A stretch of 64,000 nt of DNA from the NCBI RefSeq assembly GCF_001037495.1, contig NZ_KQ089822.1, positions 2,653,403 through 2,717,402 of the forward strand, in the 5' to 3' direction. The DNA is from Citrobacter sp. MGH106 (GTDB lineage: Bacteria; Pseudomonadota; Gammaproteobacteria; Enterobacterales; Enterobacteriaceae). The notes beneath the pieces were generated by a model. That model saw nothing but the letters and a program-made list of their open reading frames with translations. It made no database searches and was not told the DNA's origin. A program made the position numbers and the translations under genes. Positions within the stretch are counted from its first letter, which is position 1. Each line of letters starts with the position of its first letter. Positions 37,004 to 44,706 of this stretch are shown piece after piece.

Positions 37004-38276
37004 ACAGCACCTCCACAGGATACAGACGAGCAATGCGCCGAGCCGGGAACCAGGTGCCAATCAGGGCAATTAGTACCGCAATCACCAATACACAGGGCAC
37101 TACAAGCCAGGCAAAATTCAATGGCGCATCAAATAGCATCAAGCCAATCGCTTTCGCCATTCCCCATCCGGCTACGCATCCCAATGCCCCTCCGGCCAGT
37201 CCACTGGAAGCCGCTTCAAGATAGAACAACAGCATGATTTGCCACTGATGTGCTCCAAGCGCCTTCATCAGGCCGATCTCTTTAGCGCGTTCCATAATGG
37301 TGCTGGTCATCAGTGACGCAATCCCCATTGCCGAAGCTGCCAGTGCTGCGACGGTTACAACCCCCATCAGCAACTGAATTTTATCGATAACGACACCTTC
37401 AGATGCGGCAACCTGCCACACAGGACGGACTTCTGCCCCGGAAATAGCCTCCTCCAGTTGATGCGCAATAGACGAGACATAGGCCGTGCAGTACCAAAGG
37501 TCGTACTCTTCAGCATTCAATGCGTCGAGATTTTCACGCGCCCGGCGCGAAAGCTCGTTTTCCGGCACCGTCAACGCCGAGACGCGAATGGCCTGCACTT
37601 TGCCTGGTAAACCGAGAAGCGTTTGCACCGTGCTCAATGGCATAACCAGTTGGTTATCTTCATCTCCACCGCTGGAGAGGATTCCGCTGACTGTCACGGT
37701 CAATGTTGTTTTACCGTTACGTATTACCAGTTGATCGCCCGGCTTCCAGCCCGTTTGTCGTGCCAGGGCATGTCCCACCAGAGTTTGAGGGGCATCGCCT
37801 GCGGGCTCCTGCGGCCAGTCGCCAGTAACCTGCCAGAACGGGCTCACTGTTTTCTGCCCCGTCTCAAACCCTTCTTCATCTGGAATATCCACCGGCTGGC
37901 TGAAGAAGGTGCCAAGAATACGTACCTCTTTGCCATCAATGTCGACTTCACCACCGAGCATAGGGGCAAAGCCGACAATGTTGTTACGCCAGAAGATATC
38001 CTTAATGTTTGGCAGTTCCGCTTCATCAAGGAAATCCTGCCCCGATAGTGGGTTACTGTTTTCACTGAAAAGCGCAGGCAACGCCGCCTGCCCGGCGGGT
38101 TCAATCAAAATATTGGCACCGTAAGACTTCAGCTCCCTGGACATTTTATCGCCAATATCAATCGACACCGCCAGCAGTGCAGAGATCAGGCTGGATGCGA
38201 GAAATACCGTCACAATAGCCAGTCCCTTGCGTCGGAGATTGCGCCCCCAGGATTGTCGTAACATTCGCCACAGCAT
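36993..38276 (-). CDS. FtsX/MacB-type ABC permease of the fet iron locus (first)
   Basis: A 427-residue permease, paralogous to the next gene. N-terminal transmembrane segment near residues 18-38, then a long periplasmic domain, then the FtsX domain with three segments and the coupling motif MERAKEIGLMKALGAHQWQIM near residue 320. It starts 2 bases after the stop of the DUF2318 gene, implying translational coupling. In known fetMP and Campylobacter P19 loci two such permeases, one ATPase and thioredoxin-like proteins accompany the iron permease; their exact step, possibly redox supply or iron release, is unresolved. Confidence 0.88.
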   Translation of the reverse strand: MLWRMLRQSWGRNLRRKGLAIVTVFLASSLISALLAVSIDIGDKMSRELKSYGANILIEPAGQAALPALFSENSNPLSGQDFLDEAELPNIKDIFWRNNIVGFAPMLGGEVDIDGKEVRILGTFFSQPVDIPDEEGFETGQKTVSPFWQVTGDWPQEPAGDAPQTLVGHALARQTGWKPGDQLVIRNGKTTLTVTVSGILSSGGDEDNQLVMPLSTVQTLLGLPGKVQAIRVSALTVPENELSRRARENLDALNAEEYDLWYCTAYVSSIAHQLEEAISGAEVRPVWQVAASEGVVIDKIQLLMGVVTVAALAASAMGIASLMTSTIMERAKEIGLMKALGAHQWQIMLLFYLEAASSGLAGGALGCVAGWGMAKAIGLMLFDAPLNFAWLVVPCVLVIAVLIALIGTWFPARRIARLYPVEVLYGR

Positions 38277-38278
38277 TG

Positions 38279-39658
38279 TTACTCCTCCCTCAGTTCGGCA
38301 GGTACGAACTGTTCCGGAGTGTTACGGAAGCGGTCGTAGTTTGCTTCAGACGAGAAGAACCAGGTTTTGCCACCATAGCTGTATTTGTAGTCAGCCGAGG
38401 TATTCGTCAACCGGGAACCATCAACCGGATCGGTCACATTAATGGTCATGACCGTCGAGAAGTAATTCACGCCCGCAGCCAGCTCTTTACCCGGGATCAC
38501 CAGCTCTTTCTCATCATTACGCCAGTTTTCAATCGGCACCGGGTTACAACCACCAGGTTTACCAATCGAAGGAATGAAAATGTGTACCCCGCAGGCCACG
38601 CAGATAACCTGATTCCCTTCCATCACGTAGCCCTGATCGCCACAAAGCAGACAGGCGTCAAAAACCACGCCCAAACGCAATTTGTCGGGATAGCGGTTAA
38701 TCACGAAAAAACGTACAGCTTTACCGTCGTCTGCCACCCAGACAAAGCGGTGCAACTTGCCATCACGGAGTTGTTCTATCGGCAGATGTACCATGCCATC
38801 GCTGGCAAGTTGTACCGGAACTGCTTCTGATAACTGCGGCGGCTGAGATGCGACTTTTTCCCACCACAGTTGTCCGGCGATCACAACCACCGCGCATCCC
38901 AGCGTCACCAGCCAGAGACGGAACGCATTTCGACGATGCGCCAGTGCCAGTCGATGAGCAATCGGCTCATCGGTTTCACGCGTCAGGCGGATAGCACGCA
39001 GCAGCGCCGGTACCCAGCACAGCGCCAGAACAAGCAATAGAGCAGCTCCCAACCAGTTATATAACGCCGCGTTGTTTGTCACTTTGGCCACGAAGCTCAA
39101 TAGCGATTTTGCCAGCGGTAGCACCTGCAGCTTCATTAACAACAGCAGTAGATTGCCGCTTAATGGCAGCCAAATCATGACCATCAGGATCAGTGTTAAC
39201 GGCCAGTAGAGCCCGCGAATACGCCGTAACAGCATGGCGCAAAGCACTCCCGCCAGGCAGAGGATCGCAAAAGCCAATAGCATTGCCGTCAGATTCAGCA
39301 GCAGGTCGGTATTTAGCACATGGGTACTGGTTAATCCGCCAAGATTAGGATCCAGCGCCCAGTGTCGAGCCGCGCCAAACACAAGGATACCCTGCCACAG
39401 GTAGCGAATGCGGTTTGATACCCACCAGAAGCTCAACACAAACAACAGCGTGATCATCACTTCGGTGCCGACCAGCAGCAATTGCACCGGCTGCGTGCCA
39501 CGGAGTGTGAGTCCCGCCAGCACGCCAACGATCAAGCCTGTGAATAAGGTCCAGACGAGTGGGCGTAAAGAAGGAGGATCGTTGCGACTCCACAGAACCC
39601 CGGAGAGCAGCGCAATGCAGAAAAAAACCTGTAGCGTCGTGACAAAAAAATAACTCAT
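38279..39658 (-). CDS. DUF2318 membrane protein of the fet iron locus
   Basis: A 459-residue protein with about eight or nine transmembrane segments in the first 290 residues and a periplasmic C-terminal domain of the DUF2318 type. That domain has a cysteine-rich centre: DACLLCGDQGY near residue 345 and VICVACGVHIFIPSIGKPGGCNP about 20 residues later, giving two CxxC pairs plus a fifth Cys, which suggests metal or haem binding or redox chemistry. The family is found beside FTR1/P19 iron genes. It lies 201 bases downstream of the P19-like gene, with a start (MSYFFVTTLQ) that has no strong ribosome site. Confidence 0.87.
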   Translation of the reverse strand: MSYFFVTTLQVFFCIALLSGVLWSRNDPPSLRPLVWTLFTGLIVGVLAGLTLRGTQPVQLLLVGTEVMITLLFVLSFWWVSNRIRYLWQGILVFGAARHWALDPNLGGLTSTHVLNTDLLLNLTAMLLAFAILCLAGVLCAMLLRRIRGLYWPLTLILMVMIWLPLSGNLLLLLMKLQVLPLAKSLLSFVAKVTNNAALYNWLGAALLLVLALCWVPALLRAIRLTRETDEPIAHRLALAHRRNAFRLWLVTLGCAVVVIAGQLWWEKVASQPPQLSEAVPVQLASDGMVHLPIEQLRDGKLHRFVWVADDGKAVRFFVINRYPDKLRLGVVFDACLLCGDQGYVMEGNQVICVACGVHIFIPSIGKPGGCNPVPIENWRNDEKELVIPGKELAAGVNYFSTVMTINVTDPVDGSRLTNTSADYKYSYGGKTWFFSSEANYDRFRNTPEQFVPAELREE

Positions 39659-39859
39659 AACATCGACTCTGTACGGCGGATTGAATGATGTAACTATCCA
39701 GGTACATCGATAATGTAGAGCCTGCCCATCAAACGTTCAGGCTTGCGGTCAGTTGGGAGATGAGCAGCGCAGAACAAACCGTGGGTACATATCGTACTTA
39801 GGGATGTGAGCACTGCCCGGTCCAAAATGGCAAATAAAGCAGCCTGATGGGAAAAGCGC

Positions 39860-40387
39860 TTAGTTCAGGCCAACGTATTTAAATTCATAGCTCACATCAA
39901 ATGGCTTCCACCAGCGACCAACACCCGTATCACTGTCTGTGTGACGGTGCATACCTGCTTTTGACGGTGGTTCGATGTGATAGGTCACTTTGTAGTTACC
40001 CACACCCATCATTTTGATGTTCGCGCCGTAATGAGGACCATCGCTGGCGACCATCGGCATGAAGGTACCTTCTTGTTTTTCACCTGTATCACTGTTAATT
40101 AAGGTGTAACTGATGGTCAGATAAGGGATCCATTCGCCTGCGCCGAAACCATTTTTACTGCCTTCCACTGCGTGAATATCCGCCTCAAGGTGAATATCGG
40201 CTTTTGCTGCCGGTAACCCCATGCCGCGCGGCTCCATATCGATCGGCTGCAGATAGACAGCAGCCAGTTCCATCTCATTCATGGTGACAGGCTCGCCTGC
40301 CGGATACTCCTTAAAGGCAAACGCAGCCGGAGCAGTGAAAATACTGGCCATCACTGCACTGGCAATCAGGGTTTTCTTCATGGTCAT
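39860..40387 (-). CDS. fetP: P19-like periplasmic iron transport protein FetP
   Basis: A 175-residue exported protein of the iron_transport (P19/Tp34) family. The signal peptide ends in APAAFA near residue 24. Metal-ligand residues of the P19 group are visible: MNEMELAAVYLQPIDM near residue 36, HLEADIHA near residue 66, and HRHTDSD near residue 147. P19 proteins bind copper and iron and act with an FTR1 permease in ferrous iron uptake. It starts 29 bases after the fetM-like stop. Two ATGs lie two codons apart; the first was used. Confidence 0.93.
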   Translation of the reverse strand: MTMKKTLIASAVMASIFTAPAAFAFKEYPAGEPVTMNEMELAAVYLQPIDMEPRGMGLPAAKADIHLEADIHAVEGSKNGFGAGEWIPYLTISYTLINSDTGEKQEGTFMPMVASDGPHYGANIKMMGVGNYKVTYHIEPPSKAGMHRHTDSDTGVGRWWKPFDVSYEFKYVGLN

Positions 40388-40416
40388 CAGACATATCCTC
40401 TCGTCTTAAATAACAG

Positions 40417-42366
40417 CTATAGATTATTTTTTATCGTTTCCCCAGGGACTGTGCTTTTCCGCCGCATCACCCACAGCGCCACCAGCGCTGCAAGCAGCAA
40501 TACGGCCTGCGGTAATAACGTTTCCATGTAGGGATAAATTCCCAACCAGCTGATTTCAGGGAAGCCGTTAATCAACGTCGGCTGGAACAGTTTGCCTTCC
40601 ACCAGTTCCAGAACCCCTTTGCCCGCAAACACAAAGGCCATCAGGTACATAAAACTGCCGGTAAACATAAAGAACGGCTTCAACGGCAGGCGTACTACCG
40701 AGTAGCGCATGAGCAGCCAGGCGGCCAGCAGAACAACACAGCCGATAACAAAACCTGCAGCAATCGCCATATGCCCGGAAACATCATTCGCATCCCCGAC
40801 CAGGGCGTAGTAAAACAGCACGGTTTCCGCCCCTTCGCGATAAACAGCCAGGAAGCTGGTCAGCCACAGTCCAACCAGTGAACCACGGGAAAGTGAGTGG
40901 GACAGCTTTCCTTCCAGCCAGGCTTTCCAGTGGCGTGCTTCGACCTTAGACAGTAACCAGTAGCTCATGAAGAACAGCATGACGACGGCAATCAGCATCG
41001 TTATGCCTTCGAGCAATTCACGACTGGCGCCAGAATTAGTGAACAGAAGCTGGAATATCACAGCGGTAATGACGCTGGCGATCAGCGCGACAATCACCGA
41101 CTGACGAATAAGCGGTAACTTATCCTGGTGATTGTTTTTCACCATATAGGCCACGATAGCCGCCACAATAAGCAGTGCTTCCAGCCCTTCGCGAACAATG
41201 ATCATCAGGCTATAGAGCAGCAGGCTCCACTGGGTCTCTTCGCCTTCTCCCAACATCGCCACCGCTTTTTGTAGATCCTGCTCCAGTGCGCTGGCTTCTG
41301 CGTTGAGCCTTTCCACTGGCTGACCCGCTTTCATCAGGCTAACCAGACGCGTAAAGTAAGCCTCCAGCGTGGTTTTAAACGCTGAGTCACGGGAGCCTAT
41401 TTTGTTTTCCATACCGCTGGCTTCAAAGCGGTCAAAGTAACTGTCCTGCACATCCAGAATGGCATTCTTCGCATCGCCCCCTTGATAGCGGGCAATCGCT
41501 TCCTGAATACTTTGATTGATACCCATCGACACCGCAGCCCAGTCTGCGCGCGCTTTGTCATCCTCTGCCGCTGGAGCGTTACCCGTATTTTGCGACGCTG
41601 CAACCTGCTGTTCGTCACGGGTAGTGGGCAGACCGGGCAGAAGATCCTCAATATCCTGTAACAACGTTGTGACCTGATAAGAAACATCATTGAGGTGATC
41701 CGGCTGCGCGGTGAGCGCAATCAGCGCAGAAAATTGCTGATTAATCGCTGCTGCGTCTTTTGCCGATCGATTCTGTCTGATCGACATTTCCATCTCTGAG
41801 TTTTTAAAACCCTGATAGTGCGCCTGTTGAACGTGCTGACTGGCAACGCTGAGATTCCCGGCCTGATAGTTATTTACTGCCTGGGCCAGCAAATCGTCGA
41901 TAGTGCGGAAACTCTCTTGCCAGTGTACGGCGATATCGGTTCTGGAAAACGCATTGTGCTGCTCTTCGGCAACCAGGCGATGCCCGCCATCCAGCACAGG
42001 TTCAACTTCACGCAGCGATGCCTTCAGCCAGTCGATTTTAGCCTGCACGTCAGAGAGAGATTTTTTTTCGCCAATCATGCGACGGATCTCACCGAAAGCG
42101 CTTTCCATCTCATAACTCTTGCTGGCGGAAATGTTGATACGAATCGGACCTTCAAGGTTTTCGAATACCTCAAAGTAGGCCATTTGCACCGTGCGACGCG
42201 CTTCATCAGTTTGCTGTTGAGAGTAAAGTTCTGCCGTTTTATCAAGACGTTGCTCGATATCCTCAATAAAGGGGGCATAGTTTGTTGCAGCCCATACGTG
42301 AAGGCTTACAAGCAAGCCACACAAAGTGAACAGCAGGAAAGAGCAGAACTTACGCACGGTACGCAT
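40417..42366 (-). CDS. fetM: FTR1-family iron permease FetM
   Basis: A 649-residue iron permease. The first 380 residues are a signal peptide and a periplasmic helical region with repeated segments (YQAGNLSVASQHVQQAHYQGF and YQGGDAKNAILDVQDSYFDRF). The C-terminal 260 residues are the seven-segment FTR1 domain with two REGxE motifs: IVREGLEALLIV near residue 390 and YREGAETVLFY near residue 510. This large-extracytoplasmic form matches FetM of uropathogenic E. coli. It imports iron, with FetP as periplasmic partner. A 17/19 Fur box overlaps its promoter region. Confidence 0.94.
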   Translation of the reverse strand: MRTVRKFCSFLLFTLCGLLVSLHVWAATNYAPFIEDIEQRLDKTAELYSQQQTDEARRTVQMAYFEVFENLEGPIRINISASKSYEMESAFGEIRRMIGEKKSLSDVQAKIDWLKASLREVEPVLDGGHRLVAEEQHNAFSRTDIAVHWQESFRTIDDLLAQAVNNYQAGNLSVASQHVQQAHYQGFKNSEMEMSIRQNRSAKDAAAINQQFSALIALTAQPDHLNDVSYQVTTLLQDIEDLLPGLPTTRDEQQVAASQNTGNAPAAEDDKARADWAAVSMGINQSIQEAIARYQGGDAKNAILDVQDSYFDRFEASGMENKIGSRDSAFKTTLEAYFTRLVSLMKAGQPVERLNAEASALEQDLQKAVAMLGEGEETQWSLLLYSLMIIVREGLEALLIVAAIVAYMVKNNHQDKLPLIRQSVIVALIASVITAVIFQLLFTNSGASRELLEGITMLIAVVMLFFMSYWLLSKVEARHWKAWLEGKLSHSLSRGSLVGLWLTSFLAVYREGAETVLFYYALVGDANDVSGHMAIAAGFVIGCVVLLAAWLLMRYSVVRLPLKPFFMFTGSFMYLMAFVFAGKGVLELVEGKLFQPTLINGFPEISWLGIYPYMETLLPQAVLLLAALVALWVMRRKSTVPGETIKNNL

Positions 42367-42382
42367 CCCGTAAAATACAAAT

Positions 42383-42401
42383 GATAATTATTATCATTAT
42401 C
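42383..42401 (-). promoter_or_regulatory. Fur box upstream of fetM
   Basis: GATAATTATTATCATTATC matches 17 of 19 positions of the Fur consensus. It begins 17 bases upstream of the fetM ATG and is the best Fur site in the window. It predicts iron repression of the whole fet operon. Confidence 0.88.
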
Positions 42402-42638
42402 GATTTTTGACTGCGTTGTACATGACCTGGATCATAAAAATGTCAACGGGTGACAAGTTATGTAAATTTATTTCATAAAAATGTGATGGATACGAAGTTG
42501 AGGCTGGCAGGATTTATTAATGAAGCCGTTAATTGAGGAGTATTTATACACCGTGCAGAATAGCGTTCCCCCATACTCGCTGACACAAATGAAGCCGACA
42601 GCGGGCATGAGGGAAAACGTTATTTAAAACAAAAAGTG

Positions 42639-43391
42639 TCAGGGCATCATTATATCAGGATCACGAGTAATACGTTGTAGAAAACGACCATAACCCTGTT
42701 CGCCTGTCCAGTAGTTAATACTTTTCTCTACACCCGTCGATGTCAGAGTCGCACCAGAAATACCATCTACCGTATATTCATCGATATGCTCTGGTTTTTC
42801 CTGAATTATTCTCAGCGCCGGCTTCCCGTTATTATCAACCACTTTTTTACCCGGCCATTGTTTACGCCAGTTCTCATCTTCCACTCTGGCCCCCAAAAAA
42901 GGAGTTTCCCGCTGCTGGTAGTAATACAGGTTTTTAACTGTACGCCCGTCAAGGTCAAGAGCAAGGAAGGCGTGCATCATAGACTTCGCCCCCTTACCGA
43001 AAACAGGAATTATAATTTGTTGAATTTTATTGTTTTTATTTTTCACCAGATAGACATCTGCAATTACGCAGCGCTGGTGGATCCTGGCGGGATCATGCTC
43101 CGGAGCGAGCTTCTTACATCCTTGCGTTATGGCATCGTCAGCTACCCACTCCCCGGAATCCAGATTGACCTTTCGCGCTAAAATATAACGTTGAAATAAA
43201 TTATTTATAGTTTTTTCATCCTGTGCATCTGATTTTAGCAAGCCCGCAGCATGCAGAATGGCGGCATTTTTCTCTTCACTGGTCGGTTCGGTGACTTCCC
43301 CCTGGAACACCATAAACCAGGCAATAGCGGCAATAAAAATAAGGACACAAAACACCATCATTGATGCAACAATAACTTTACCCTTGTGCAT
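42639..43391 (-). CDS. Solitary NqrC-like FMN-binding protein
   Basis: A 250-residue protein closely resembling NqrC, the subunit of the sodium-pumping NADH:quinone reductase that carries covalent FMN. It has one N-terminal transmembrane segment (residues 7-28), the NqrC block PVFGKGAKSMMHAFLALDLDG (129-149), ETPFLGARVEDENW (162-175), and the flavinylation motif SGATLT (212-217), where Thr217 would carry FMN. None of nqrA, B, D, E or F is nearby. FMN transfer would need ApbE from elsewhere. It lies between the fet iron operon and scsABCD; a weak Fur-like site is upstream. A role as a single electron carrier for metal reduction is possible but unproven. Confidence 0.85.
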   Translation of the reverse strand: MHKGKVIVASMMVFCVLIFIAAIAWFMVFQGEVTEPTSEEKNAAILHAAGLLKSDAQDEKTINNLFQRYILARKVNLDSGEWVADDAITQGCKKLAPEHDPARIHQRCVIADVYLVKNKNNKIQQIIIPVFGKGAKSMMHAFLALDLDGRTVKNLYYYQQRETPFLGARVEDENWRKQWPGKKVVDNNGKPALRIIQEKPEHIDEYTVDGISGATLTSTGVEKSINYWTGEQGYGRFLQRITRDPDIMMP

Positions 43392-43480
43392 TCTTCTATA
43401 ATCCCTGTAAGAAATAAGATATTTAAAACGCCTTCAGGTATGCCATTACCTTTGTAGATTTGCAACTACAGAAGCGATGA

Positions 43481-43499
43481 AAACTATATAATCATTATG
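43481..43499 (-). promoter_or_regulatory. Weak Fur-like site upstream of the NqrC-like gene
   Basis: The 19-mer at this place matches 12 of 19 Fur consensus positions, with the run ATAATCATTAT perfect (consensus positions 8-18) and poor agreement in the other half. It lies about 100 bases upstream of the ATG. Tentative. Confidence 0.28.
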
Positions 43500-43556
43500 A
43501 TATAGCTTTGGGCTTTAATATCAGAACAACATGTTTTTACTGCCATTTTATCGTAT

Positions 43557-43580
43557 AAAAAATGCCGGGTTTCCCCGGCA
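43557..43580 (-). terminator. Rho-independent terminator of scsABCD
   Basis: TGCCGGG (43563-43569) and CCCGGCA (43574-43580) form a 7-bp stem with a four-base loop, followed on the minus strand by six T residues. It lies 6 bases past the scsD stop. Confidence 0.92.
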
Positions 43581-43586
43581 CAAAAA

Positions 43587-44093
43587 TCACCACGTTTTCG
43601 CCCACCACAGCCGTATCTTCATCCCCCAGTAGCTGGTCCAGCCACTGGTTGTCGATACCACACGACCTTGCGACATCACCACTAGCGTGGGAGTGACGCT
43701 AATATCCCAACTGCGGGATATTGTGCCCTCAGCATCGTTAATAACCGGAAATGCCACACCTTTGCGCGACAGCCAGTGAGCAACATCCGCTTCGCTGCCG
43801 GAACGTAGCGCGATGGTCATAATGTTTTCCCCTTCTGATCGCAGTCTGGCGACTTCCGGCGTGGTGAAGCGACACACACCACACCAGCTTGCCCAGAAAT
43901 AGATCAGCACCGGCTCCTCATTACTGAGTGCGGCGAGGGTGACGGTTTCGCCATCCAGCGTCTGCAAAGGCGTACTGTCAAACGATGCTGGCAGTTGAGG
44001 CGCGCGCCATACATCCATCAGCAGCATCGCCCCGGCTAACAACGCCAGTAAGATCAGCCCTTCGCGCAGCCAACGACGCAGTTTACCGCTCAT
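43587..44093 (-). CDS. scsD: Membrane-anchored thioredoxin-like protein ScsD
   Basis: ScsD, 168 residues from the ATG at 44093, the same length as the Salmonella protein; longer in-frame starts would run deep into scsC. One transmembrane anchor (about residues 11-27) precedes a periplasmic TlpA-like thioredoxin domain with the redox motif CGVC (71-74) in FWASWCGVC and a cis-Pro in VTPTLVV. In Salmonella the Scs proteins give tolerance to copper and redox stress; ScsD is thought to receive electrons from ScsB. It overlaps scsC by 11 bases. Confidence 0.93.
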   Translation of the reverse strand: MSGKLRRWLREGLILLALLAGAMLLMDVWRAPQLPASFDSTPLQTLDGETVTLAALSNEEPVLIYFWASWCGVCRFTTPEVARLRSEGENIMTIALRSGSEADVAHWLSRKGVAFPVINDAEGTISRSWDISVTPTLVVMSQGRVVSTTSGWTSYWGMKIRLWWAKTW

Positions 44094-44706
44094 TGGCAGC
44101 CGCCAGTTTTTCTTTGACCACTTCTTCAAGCGTTTCCCACGACACAGCGCCTGGTATAAGCTCATCACCAATTATCGTAGCCGGCGTTCCCCGTACACCC
44201 ACCAGCCGCGCCAGTTGCAGGTTAGTGCTCAGTGTCTCTGAACTTTTATCATCCAGATTTACCGGAGTGGCTGCGGCTTTTTCCTGCGCCTGCTTAATAC
44301 TGGCAGCCGTGTGGTAGCCCCTCTTCTGCATCAGTTTTTCATGCAGCGCCAGAAACTGCTGCGGATGCTCGCGCCACGTTGTCAGCGCAGTCCGCGCCGA
44401 CAGTACGGAGCTTTCCCCTTTAAACGGCAGCGGTTTAATCACCACCGCCACGTCAGGATACTTTTGCACTATTTTTTCCAGCATAGGATCCAGTTGCTTG
44501 CAGTACGGACAGTTGTAATCGGTGAAGTTTATCAGCGTCAGTTTCGCCTGCTTTGTACCAATACGCGGGCTGTCAGGATCGTTAAACAGCGCTTCCTGAA
44601 TGAGCGCTTCAATTTGCTTTTCCTGTTCCGGTGTAAACGGTGCAGGCTCTTTCGCTACGCTGACGGTTGAAAACAGGGCTAACAGCAAAACAATCAGGAT
44701 CTTCAT
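44083..44706 (-). CDS. scsC: Periplasmic thiol oxidoreductase ScsC
   Basis: ScsC, 207 residues. The signal peptide ends near residue 18 (STVSVA). An N-terminal helical extension (about 25-45), which trimerises related proteins, precedes a DsbA-like thioredoxin domain with CPYC (66-69) in DYNCPYC and cis-Pro in GTPATIIGD. In Salmonella ScsC binds copper and is kept reduced by ScsB. Its start overlaps the scsB stop by four bases, and its end overlaps scsD. Confidence 0.95.
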   Translation of the reverse strand: MKILIVLLLALFSTVSVAKEPAPFTPEQEKQIEALIQEALFNDPDSPRIGTKQAKLTLINFTDYNCPYCKQLDPMLEKIVQKYPDVAVVIKPLPFKGESSVLSARTALTTWREHPQQFLALHEKLMQKRGYHTAASIKQAQEKAAATPVNLDDKSSETLSTNLQLARLVGVRGTPATIIGDELIPGAVSWETLEEVVKEKLAAANER

